Of a stretch of DNA of 64,000 nucleotides, positions 45,679 to 53,799 are shown one piece after another; the stretch's first letter is position 1, and every line of letters starts with the position of its first letter. A program made the translations under genes and the position numbers. This stretch comes from Chrysophaeum taylorii (lineage: Eukaryota > Sar > Pelagophyceae > Pelagomonadales > Pelagomonadaceae). Below the pieces are notes generated by a model, which made no database searches, had not been told where the DNA came from, and worked only from the letters and a program-made list of their open reading frames with translations. Location: positions 1 to 64,000 of the forward strand of contig JAQMWT010000348.1 of NCBI GenBank assembly GCA_029834535.1, read 5' to 3'.

Positions 45679-47142
45679 ATGGGTGACGCGAAGGAGGCCC
45701 TCGCGCAGTACCGCGAACGGAGGCGCATCCACCGGCTGTCGTGCGTTGCGAGTCCTCCAAAGAATCTCGCGAGCGTGGCCCCAGAGGAGTGTCGTGTGTC
45801 GATCGAGAAGGCGCTGCGGGAGTGGGTGTGCTTGGAGGAAATCCAGGCTTTGATTTGGGGCCCAATCACGGCCCTGTCGATTGGGTCTCTGGAAAACGCC
45901 CCAGAGTTTCACACAGATCTGGCGCAGATATTGAGAGACGTCGTTCGGGGCGATAGGCCGCTTTCGGGGAACGGAGGATTGGCCGAGATTTTGATGCAAC
46001 GACTCCCGTTCTTGCGGAGTCTTCTCCTCATATACGCGGACCGGCTTCTGGATCTTGCGGCGACCGTGCGAGACCTCGTCGACGACGACGACGACGACGA
46101 TTCGCCGAGGACCTCGGTACGAAAGACGTCGACGTGGGAGGACAAGCTGGACGCGATCCGAAACAAGCGACCGCCGTCGTTTCGGCGGCGGCCGCAGTCG
46201 ATCGCGCTCGACAAAAAAGACCTTTTCCGTCCCGTCGAGGCCCTCGCCGAACGTCGGAAATTCGTCGAGGCGTTGCTGCGGTACGCGTCGTCGGACGAAA
46301 AAACGTCGCGCGATAGCGACGACGGGGAATTTCCTTTTAGATGGTCCGAGGCCGACGCGGCCTTGCTACGGGCGAGCCTCTCCGAGTTGGACCAGGCCTC
46401 GCGGGCAATGGACGTCTGCGTTCACCCTATTCGCGGCACGTTTTCGCTCTACGCTCGCCTCGCGCGCGCCGGCTTCGCGGCCGTGCCGAGGTCGGTCGCG
46501 GCGCCGCGCCGCGAGCTTCACCGGTGTGGGGTCCTCGACCTCCGGTACCAACGCTCCTTTTTTAGCCTGCGTCGCCGCACGACGACATGCCTCGTGGCGC
46601 TCCTCGTCGAAGACAACGTGACGTGCTACGTCGCGTACGCCAAGGAGCTAGCTCGAGACGCCAACGCGGCCCGCGACGACGACGACAACAAAAACAGCAA
46701 CAAGCCCGGCTCCTTCGCCAAGCAGCGATCGCTGCCCCGAAGGATCGGCGGCCAACGCAGGTTCACAAAGCAGCGCAGCGCCATCCTCGAGCCGGTGCCG
46801 TCGACGCGGTCGCTCCGGGCCTCGAGTTCGGGCGAGGGCGGCCACTTTGGCGCCCCCGACCTCTACTACCTCCACGCCGCCAAGGCCGGCGCCAAACCCG
46901 ACGAAATCGTCTTCGTTCTCGCACCCTGCGTCCCGTCGAGACCATCGCCGCCGCTCGAGTCGACGGTCGTCTTCAAGGCCCTCGACGACGCCGACGCCCG
47001 CGCCTGGCTCCACGACCTCGAGGCGGCGATCAACCGGACCAGCCTCGAGAAAAACAGGCTCCTCGCGAGGCCCGCGCTCAGGAAAGTAGCGCGCTGTGAT
47101 TCCGAGCTCCCGATGCTCCCCCCGCGGAGCCCGGATTATTAA
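45679..47142 (+). CDS. DH/PH-like protein (possible Rho-family GEF)
   Basis: 487 aa from ATG 45679 (frame is open upstream without ATG). Residues about 15-200 are helical: VSIEKALREWVCLEEIQALI, AEILMQRLPFLRSLLLIYAD, RLLDLAATVRDLVDD, and after an acidic insert, RRKFVEALLRYASSDEKT, ELDQASRAMDVCVHPIRGTF. This helix order with a conserved 'P-F-L-R-x-L-x-x-Y-A-x' is reminiscent of a divergent Dbl-homology domain. The C-half (about 285-470) looks like a PH barrel (GVLDLRYQRSFFSLRRRTTT, TCLVALLVEDNVTCYVA, VFKALDDADARAWLHDLEAA) interrupted by a Lys/Arg/Ser loop. Small-GTPase activation at membranes is inferred from this weak resemblance. Confidence 0.5.
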   Translation: MGDAKEALAQYRERRRIHRLSCVASPPKNLASVAPEECRVSIEKALREWVCLEEIQALIWGPITALSIGSLENAPEFHTDLAQILRDVVRGDRPLSGNGGLAEILMQRLPFLRSLLLIYADRLLDLAATVRDLVDDDDDDDSPRTSVRKTSTWEDKLDAIRNKRPPSFRRRPQSIALDKKDLFRPVEALAERRKFVEALLRYASSDEKTSRDSDDGEFPFRWSEADAALLRASLSELDQASRAMDVCVHPIRGTFSLYARLARAGFAAVPRSVAAPRRELHRCGVLDLRYQRSFFSLRRRTTTCLVALLVEDNVTCYVAYAKELARDANAARDDDDNKNSNKPGSFAKQRSLPRRIGGQRRFTKQRSAILEPVPSTRSLRASSSGEGGHFGAPDLYYLHAAKAGAKPDEIVFVLAPCVPSRPSPPLESTVVFKALDDADARAWLHDLEAAINRTSLEKNRLLARPALRKVARCDSELPMLPPRSPDY

Positions 47143-47955
47143 TACCTAGATCTTTTTTCTCACGGCCCTTGGGCGAGTTCGGGGCTGCAGCTGCAGCACT
47201 CTTTGGCCCAAAAAGGAAACCACGCGCAGCACCTGCTGCGCCACGCGCGATCGCACACCTCGCACGCGCAGCAATCGATCACGTGAGCCCAATTGTCGCC
47301 TGAACGATTCATTGATAACAACGTCGTCAGCGAGGCGCGGTTTATTACCCTCCCACCAGCAGCCCTCGCCCGCGACGAGTTCGGCGCCGAGTTCGGGGCT
47401 CGCGGGCAGGCGCCGCCGCGGGCCCCAGTCGCCGCGAGACGCGACCGCGAACAAAAAAAAAAACAACAAGGAGAATCGAAAATTGGTTGTCATTTTTGTT
47501 GGTAGATTGGTTCCGGTGCCTCGGACTGTGTGTCCGAGGAACCGGAACATGACATTACTTACCCCTAACCTGCTCAATCTCTTCATCAACCAGTCATCTC
47601 ATCGTAGCGCAGCGCAACGCAACAAGGTTTTTTTTTATTATTTTAGAGCTCGAGGTCATCCAAGGTTCTGGCGTCGTCTTCTTCTTCCTTCGACGAGAGG
47701 CTAGATTCGTTAAGTCAAAACACACACAGATAGAGGGAGAGTGGGTGTATAGCCAGCCGCTGCTAAGCGACGACGTCAGGTCCGCACGACTATAGTAGAT
47801 GGCGTCGTCGTCGTCGTCGTCGTTTCGCAACCGCACTACATCATATCTTTCTCCTTGGCCGTCCGCCGCAGAAGAAGAAGGAGAAAACGACAGCAGCAGC
47901 AGCAGCAGAGGAAGGTCCTTCTTCTTCTTCTTGTTCTTCTTCTTCTTCTTCTTCT
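47143..47955. other. Intergenic region between convergent genes
   Basis: A 50-codon minus ORF (47160-47312) encodes a Cys-rich peptide (DCCACEVCDRAWRSRCCAW) and is the only protein-like item; it may be chance. It also contains the 47510-47548 hairpin and (CTT)n at 47919-47955. Confidence 0.4.
47510..47548. other. Strong hairpin (17-position stem, one mismatch, 5-nt loop)
   Basis: GTTCCGGTGCCTCGGAC, loop TGTGT, GTCCGAGGAACCGGAAC; the only mismatch is G/A at the ninth position. It lies between the 3' ends of two convergent genes, so it could act in transcript termination or be a structured RNA; it might also be a small foldback element. Confidence 0.6.
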
Positions 47956-50460
47956 TCAAAAGAAGTCTGAGGATGATGCTTCGGGGTCGTCGAGGTTGTT
48001 GTTGGCGTCGTCGCGGGCGGGGTCACAGGGGAGGAAAGAGGGGAGGTCGAAGGAGACGATGGCGGGGGTGTTTTTCGGCTGGTCGTCGTCGTCGTCGTCG
48101 ACGACGACGTGGTGGCGGGCCGTCGAAGCGGCGGAGCGAGGGGGCGCGTAGTACGGGCGAGGCTTGACCTGCTGCGGCGAGGAGGCCGACGGCGCGGGGA
48201 CGAGAATGGATCGTCGACAGGTTTGGTTGTCGTCGACGAGGTTTTCGAGGTCGAGGGCCTCGGGATCCTCGTGGTGAAGTTCCTCGAGCTCCTCGAACTC
48301 GAGGAGATCGTCGACGTCGTCGCTTCCAGCGAGATCGGGTTTGTGTCGCTTGAGGGGTTGCGGCTCGTACTCCTCGTCCTCGTCGTCGGCGCGCATGGTG
48401 CGCTGCTTCTGGTTCTCGAATAGTTCGCCGAGAAGCAACATCTTGTGCTGGATGCAGGGCCAGAGGACGTCGTCGACGCAGTCGTCGGCTAGGAGGTACT
48501 CAATGACGACCTCCGAGGTCTGGCCGATGCGGTGCGCGCGGTCTTCGGCTTGGAGGAGGGCCGCGGGCGTCCAGTAGAGCTCGGCGAAGAGGACGCGGGA
48601 AGCGGCAGTCAGGGTGAGGGCGACGCCGGCGGCCGTGATGCCGAGCAACGCGACTCGAACCGTGGCGTCGTTCTGGAACTTGGTGACTCGCGCCTGTCGC
48701 TCCTTGGCCGGGGTAGAGCCGTCGATTCTGACGTAGGGCGTGTTCGAAAGACAGCCGTCGGCGAGCGAGTCGAGGACGACGCGGTGGTGCGCGAAGACGA
48801 GGAGCTTGCCACAGGCGGTCGTGGCGAGGAGGGCGCGAACGCGCCGTTCGATCGCCGGAAGCTTAGCCCGGCCCGTCCGGCGGAAGAGTTCCATCAAGAG
48901 CGCCTTCTTTTGGGCGGCCATCTCCTTGCGCGCGTCGTCGACCTTTTCGCGCGCACGCGATTTGGAGAGCTGGGCGAGCTCCGAGGCGCGCTCGCGGAAC
49001 TCGTCGAGGTCCGCGCGGAGCTGCGCGGCGAGATCTTTGTCGTCGATGAGCGCGCGACGTCGGACGCGCCGCTTCGGAGGAAGCTGCGTAAGGATCGCGG
49101 CCTTGTTCCGCCGGAGCATGAGGGTCGCGCGTAAGAGCGTGTGCAGTTCCTCGAGGTGGGACGCGGCCGAGTACGAGCCGTCCTTGTTCGAACAGTAGCG
49201 CTTGTGGAATTCGGCCGAGTCGGCCCACTGCCGCGCGTCGAGCGCGTGCAGCTGCCAGAACACTTCGATCGGCCTCGAGAGGGCGGGGGTTCCCGACAAC
49301 AGAATCGCGCGCCGCGCGGCCTTGAGGAGCGGCAGCAACGCCTTGGTGCGCTGCGCCTTGCCGTTTTTTAGATAGTGGCACTCGTCGCAAATAACGATGT
49401 TGGGCGCGACGCGCGCCAACGACTTCTTGACCGCGTCGCGATGGACGAGGTCGTACGACATCACGATCACGAGCGCGCGGTCGAGGTACTGTCGCGCGGC
49501 AGATTTTTCCGAGGTGACCACCAACACAGCGTCCTGGGGGAGGTACGCCTCGTCGGGCAGCCACTGGCGAAATTCCGCCTCCCAATGGAAACGCGCGCTC
49601 GACGGCGACACCACCAGAACCGGCCACTCGTGTCGGTACGCGCACGCCGCCCCGATCGCCTGGATCGTCTTCCCGAGGCCGGGCTCGTCGGCGAGAAGGG
49701 CGCGCCCGTTGTTCCGCACGATCCACGACACCCCCGCGCGCTGGAAGGGCGCGAGCGCCGACCACACGCTCCTGGGTATGTCCGAAACCGCGTTCGAATC
49801 GGCCTCCTGCGTGGCCCGCGCGTACCCGTCGTCGTCCATGCGCGAATTCCCCGCGGCCCGCCCGTCCGACGCGTTGGCCGTCGCGATCTGGTTCAGCACG
49901 CGCTGCGGGATTCGATCGCACGCTATTCTGCTGTCTTCCAACGCGACGCAAAAGTTCATGTGTTGGGACAACGGCAGCTCCCAGGCCCCCTCCTTGTTTT
50001 GGATAGCCCCGGGCGTCGACCGCGCGACCTCCGCGGCCGCCGGCGCGAGCGCGCCCTCGCACGTCACCTTGAACGTCGTCGGCGACGCGACCGACAAAGT
50101 CAACGGCGAGTAGTAGTACAACGCGCTCTGGTGGACCAGACCCCCGCCCTGAACAACGCCTCCCGCACCGCCGCTCCCGTAAAGCTGCTGCCGCGCCTGC
50201 GCGACGATCAGCTGCTGCCGCTGCTGCTGTTGCTGCCGGTACGACGACGCCTGCCGGCTCGCGGCGCTGGAGTACGACGACGCGCGCTGGAGCGCGGCTT
50301 GGATTATAAAGTTCGCCGCCACCTGCGGCTGCTGCTGCGCCTCCTGACGCTGGTGCTGGCCGCCGCCGTTGAGGTAATGCCCCCCCATCGGCGGCGGACC
50401 CTGGTAGGTCGTCGCGTCCTCCTCCTCCTCGTCGTCGCTGTTGGTCAGGTCGACGATCAT
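47956..50460 (-). CDS. SMARCAL1: SMARCAL1/HARP-type SNF2 annealing helicase
   Basis: 834 aa. ATP-driven reannealing of RPA-coated DNA at stalled forks, nuclear. Q-rich N-terminus (35-90); HARP-like region about 118-175 (SPLTLSVASPTTFKVTCEGA, VARSTPGAIQNKEGAWELPL). SNF2 ATPase: FQRAGVSWIVRNNGRALLAD, Walker A EPGLGKT (259-265, Pro where most have Met), VVSPSSARFHWEAEF, motif II DECHYLKN, motif III LLSGTPALSRPIE, then LLVFAHHRVVLDSLADG, GITAAGVALTLTAAS and motif VI DRAHRIGQTSEV. The accessory insert is shorter than in ISWI/SWI2 and the arrangement fits SMARCAL1/ZRANB3. The acidic C-tail ends in D6, encoded by a (GTC)n microsatellite. No RPA-binding motif was identified with certainty. Confidence 0.9.
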   Translation of the reverse strand: MIVDLTNSDDEEEEDATTYQGPPPMGGHYLNGGGQHQRQEAQQQPQVAANFIIQAALQRASSYSSAASRQASSYRQQQQQRQQLIVAQARQQLYGSGGAGGVVQGGGLVHQSALYYYSPLTLSVASPTTFKVTCEGALAPAAAEVARSTPGAIQNKEGAWELPLSQHMNFCVALEDSRIACDRIPQRVLNQIATANASDGRAAGNSRMDDDGYARATQEADSNAVSDIPRSVWSALAPFQRAGVSWIVRNNGRALLADEPGLGKTIQAIGAACAYRHEWPVLVVSPSSARFHWEAEFRQWLPDEAYLPQDAVLVVTSEKSAARQYLDRALVIVMSYDLVHRDAVKKSLARVAPNIVICDECHYLKNGKAQRTKALLPLLKAARRAILLSGTPALSRPIEVFWQLHALDARQWADSAEFHKRYCSNKDGSYSAASHLEELHTLLRATLMLRRNKAAILTQLPPKRRVRRRALIDDKDLAAQLRADLDEFRERASELAQLSKSRAREKVDDARKEMAAQKKALLMELFRRTGRAKLPAIERRVRALLATTACGKLLVFAHHRVVLDSLADGCLSNTPYVRIDGSTPAKERQARVTKFQNDATVRVALLGITAAGVALTLTAASRVLFAELYWTPAALLQAEDRAHRIGQTSEVVIEYLLADDCVDDVLWPCIQHKMLLLGELFENQKQRTMRADDEDEEYEPQPLKRHKPDLAGSDDVDDLLEFEELEELHHEDPEALDLENLVDDNQTCRRSILVPAPSASSPQQVKPRPYYAPPRSAASTARHHVVVDDDDDDQPKNTPAIVSFDLPSFLPCDPARDDANNNLDDPEASSSDFF

Positions 50461-50690
50461 CGTCGCGCGTTGCGTTGTCCAGTCGTCGTCGTCGCCGCGA
50501 CGACGACTTTATAATTAATTACCAAACAACAATCCGCTCCTCTGCCCGCCCGGGTGTGTATTTTGTATACATCATTCCGGTTACACGGTTCAACATTGCT
50601 GCGTCACTTTTTCGTCGCCAGCGAACACTTCTTTTCACGCACGAGGGTTTGTTTGGGCTTTTTTCAGGCATCATATGTAGTCTTTTGGTT

Positions 50691-51269
50691 ATGGCCCAGC
50701 AGATGCGCGGTCGCCTCGAGAAGCGGTCGTCCGACGGGACCTGGAAGCTCCAGGCCTTTTCGATCCACAAACACAAGCTCTACTACCACGACCCGGCGGC
50801 GCTCAAGGGGCCCCCACGAGCTTCCCTCGACCTCCTCGACGTCGTCCGGACCGAACGCGTCGGCAACAAACTTTACCTCTGGATCGACGAAAAGCGCAAG
50901 CACCAACTCCGCCAAGTCGAGAACGAACCAACCCTCGACCATTGGGAAAAAGCCATCCATGAACGGATCGCCATCGCAAAGAAACGCCGCCGCCGCCCCC
51001 CCCCGCCCTTGAGCCCCACTCAGGAGGAGCGGGGGCCTTCGGAAGACAAAGAGAGGGGGGCGTTCGCGGAGGCCAAGGAGGACGACCGCACCATCGACCG
51101 CGCCTTCTACAGGGCCCAGATCCTCGACTTCTACCGTCGCAACAATCCCGACAAAATCGACGACGTCGACGCCCTTATCTTCAAGTATAGCGAGATCGGT
51201 ATCAACGAAAAAGACCTCCTCGCCGCCATCCAGAACAAGTACACCAAGACGAGGGTCCCCAAGTACTAA
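50691..51269 (+). CDS. PH-domain protein with a C-terminal helical motif
   Basis: 192 aa from ATG 50691. Residues 4-98 are a PH domain: MRGRLEKRSSDGTWKLQAFS, HKHKLYYHD, LDLLDVVRTERVGNKLYLWI, with the invariant C-terminal Trp in TLDHWEKAIHERIA. A Pro/Glu linker follows, then a compact helical end (AFYRAQILDFYRRNNPDKID, VDALIFKYSEIGINEKDLLA, AIQNKYTK), a module that recurs in protist PH/kinase proteins. Phosphoinositide binding is inferred. It is divergent from the SMARCAL1-like gene; the 230-bp gap contains a TTTTTTCAG that could be a 5' UTR splice acceptor. Confidence 0.78.
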   Translation: MAQQMRGRLEKRSSDGTWKLQAFSIHKHKLYYHDPAALKGPPRASLDLLDVVRTERVGNKLYLWIDEKRKHQLRQVENEPTLDHWEKAIHERIAIAKKRRRRPPPPLSPTQEERGPSEDKERGAFAEAKEDDRTIDRAFYRAQILDFYRRNNPDKIDDVDALIFKYSEIGINEKDLLAAIQNKYTKTRVPKY

Positions 51270-52406
51270 TTATATGTATACCCACGACTGACCGGACCCC
51301 TTTTCATATGCATGTGCTATTGTAGACTTTTTTTTTTTAGAAAATATTAATGCCTGCCACCGTGAACGTCGAAAATAATCCCGGAGCAACCACTACATTA
51401 TTATCGCGAAATCACATCATCGGGATCGAGCTTGGTATCGACGTATAAAAGACCTCCTCAGAAGAAGAAGCATATGGACTTATAATAAAGTCCTATGGCA
51501 ATCAGCATATCGCGGAATCATCGTCAGGATCGCAGCAGCCCAGGCCAGGTGGTCGTTCGTTCGATTAACTGCAGAAAAGAAGAGAGTCGCGGAGCAGTTG
51601 GATGTCGCAGGCACACGGTCTTTTGCGTGTGGGAGTGCAACGTTGGTATTTTCGGAGCGGCTTCTAAGACCATATTTGAACTGCACTGTGGGGACCGTGT
51701 TAAGAGACGCCGTACTATGATGAGAGGAAAGGAGGGCATCTTATCTTATCTTATATTATCTTGTCTTCCTTCCGAGGGACACGGTTCCATGGCATGCGGG
51801 CGGCACGCCCAGCGGAGTAGGCGGCGAAGTATTGATAGTCTCTAGGCCAAAGCACGGAGGGTCGATATGGTGGCGTTCACAGCATCGTGTGACGCGGAAC
51901 ATCGCGCGTGCGCACTGTGCGCGGAAGCATCGCGGGCGAACGAAGACGAATTCGCCGGGATTCCGCAGCGACGGCGAGGATGAGACAGTTCGCGTGTCTC
52001 GAAAGTGTCGACGTCCGAAGAGTCATCACTACAGCTTGGAGAAAATTCCGAGCCCAGGTGCATTTGAACATCGCCACAACCGGAAAGAAGTCGGATATAG
52101 GTCTACGTCGTCGGTTCATTGCATGCAGAGAATGTCTCGAAAAGATGTCGGATTTTGACTCCTACCCTCGTGGACGACGCCCATGATGTATCTGGCAAAG
52201 CAGCGCTTGATGAGACGAGATGTCGCAGCGCGACGACAGTCGGGGAACGGAAGCGCCACATCATAATATGTTACAAGCATATTCGACCATGTTGAACCAT
52301 GACAACATAGTTTACGATTTTGTGAGGGTTTAGTGTCACGTTCGTTGTTCGGCCACCTAAACAGAATGCTTCCCTTCCTGCACCACAATTCTTGCCCCCT
52401 ACGATC
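51270..52406. other. Intergenic, no gene recognised
   Basis: ATCTTATCTTATCTTATATTATC run near 51739-51765. Several 70-120-codon frames on both strands lack motifs or consistent composition. Confidence 0.4.
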
Positions 52407-53459
52407 ATGATGCGGCCGCGCAGGCGGTGGCAGCGCGAGCCCGTGGCCCTCGCACAGGCCGGCCGGATCTCGTATCCCGACCGTCCGGCGACGGCGCCAA
52501 ACACCGTGCAACCTCGTGATCATCCCGCGCGACCAGCGACGGCGCGACGTCTCTCGGATGTCGACGATGATGATGTTAGCTGGAAAGCGTGCTGCTACGA
52601 CCGCGAGACTGGATCGCTCCGGCTCGAGGCGCCGGTCGGGTGCGTCGTCGGCGACGCGAAGAGCGGCGCACGTTACGTTCGGTGCTACTATCACGGCGCG
52701 TCGGGCGCGACGCGCTGGAGCAGCCTCGGAGCGCTGCTCGAGGCTGACGATTCGCGGGCTGTCGCGGAGCACCCTTTGCTCGTGTCTCGGGCGCGGCGCG
52801 CCTGGCGCCGCGACGACGAGTCTTACTTTGGCGCGCTCCGGCGAGCCCCGAGACTCCTCGACGAGGACGGAGACAAGAAGGCGCTCTGCGCCGCTATCAG
52901 AGCGATGCTCGCTCCCGCGCTCGAGGTTAACTCGCGCCTCGACGACGACCGCGCGACCACGGTCCTCGCCGTGATCCGCGCCCTCTTGCCGCTCGCGGTC
53001 TTCGACCAGGACGACGACGCCCGCAGGGCGCTCGCCCCTGCCGTCGCCCTCGCCGGACGCGCACCCTCGGGACCCCTCGCCGTTCGGGCCTGCGCCAACG
53101 ACGCGACCGCGAGGGCGCTCGTCGCCGTTTTCGACGGCCTCGCCGCCAAGGCCCTCTCCGTGCTCTTGCGGGCCTGGCGCAAGCAGAGACTCGCCCCCAT
53201 GCCCCTCGAGGACCTCCTCGACGCGGCCGTCCGCGCCGCAAATTCCGAGCCCCCCGACTCGCGCGATACGGCGGCCTACCTCGCCCTCGCGGCGGCCACC
53301 ATCGGATCCGCTGCGCCCGACCACCGTATCACCGAGGACCGCGTCGACGCCCTCATGGCCACCCTCGAGCGCGTCCTCCACCTCGCCGCGACGGACCCCG
53401 ACCGCACCGACCGCCGAGCGACCGCCCAGGCCAGGCTCTTGCTCGATCTTCTGCTCTAG
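52407..53459 (+). CDS. Protein of unknown function, all-helical C-half
   Basis: 350 aa from ATG 52407. The N-terminal 60 residues are Arg/Pro-rich. Residues about 60-120 have beta character (VSWKACCYDRETGSLRLEAP, ARYVRCYYHGASGATRWSSL), and the remainder is Ala/Leu-rich helix pairs (TTVLAVIRALLPLAVFDQDD, TARALVAVFDGLAAKALSVL, LMATLERVLHLAATDPDRTD), like a HEAT/ARM-type solenoid. No family recognised. The stop codon TAG is part of the 5-bp target-site duplication of the MITE inserted immediately after it. Confidence 0.6.
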   Translation: MMRPRRRWQREPVALAQAGRISYPDRPATAPNTVQPRDHPARPATARRLSDVDDDDVSWKACCYDRETGSLRLEAPVGCVVGDAKSGARYVRCYYHGASGATRWSSLGALLEADDSRAVAEHPLLVSRARRAWRRDDESYFGALRRAPRLLDEDGDKKALCAAIRAMLAPALEVNSRLDDDRATTVLAVIRALLPLAVFDQDDDARRALAPAVALAGRAPSGPLAVRACANDATARALVAVFDGLAAKALSVLLRAWRKQRLAPMPLEDLLDAAVRAANSEPPDSRDTAAYLALAAATIGSAAPDHRITEDRVDALMATLERVLHLAATDPDRTDRRATAQARLLLDLLL

Positions 53460-53720
53460 GTAGGGTCGGATAAGAAAACGAGACTAGCCCGCGCCGCAAC
53501 GACGGGTCCTACAACGCGTGGGCTTTTTCCTTTTTTTGCGTGAGGGGACGAAAGGATGCCGACTTCACTATGGGGACTAGTTCCATCGCGACGATCTCGC
53601 GGCGTGGCGGCACATACTGCTTGAGTACAAATGAACATAGCTCAGCGATCCGTTGAGTATGTCTTAGTACAAACTGAAACATAGTTAACGGCTCGTACGA
53701 ACTTTCTTATCCGACCCTAC
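53460..53720 (+). mobile_element. 261-bp MITE, copy 2, with TCTAG target-site duplication
   Basis: Termini GTAGGGTCGGATAAGAAA and TTTCTTATCCGACCCTAC are perfect inverted repeats. TCTAG flanks both sides (53455-53459 and 53721-53725). If the TA inside the termini is counted as target, a Tc1/mariner-like TA duplication is the alternative. The body is nearly identical to 13411-13671, suggesting recent activity. Confidence 0.88.
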
Positions 53721-53799
53721 TCTAGGGTTATTAATTATCAACCCTTGTGTCAAGCTTTTTGACTTGACGGTCAGAAGAAGAAGAAGAAGAAGAAGAAGC

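Noticed and set aside
52116-53381. 421-codon minus-strand ORF
   Set aside because: Antisense to the gene at 52407; Gly/Arg/Glu shadow composition and no motif. I cannot fully exclude it, since neither strand has a recognised family.
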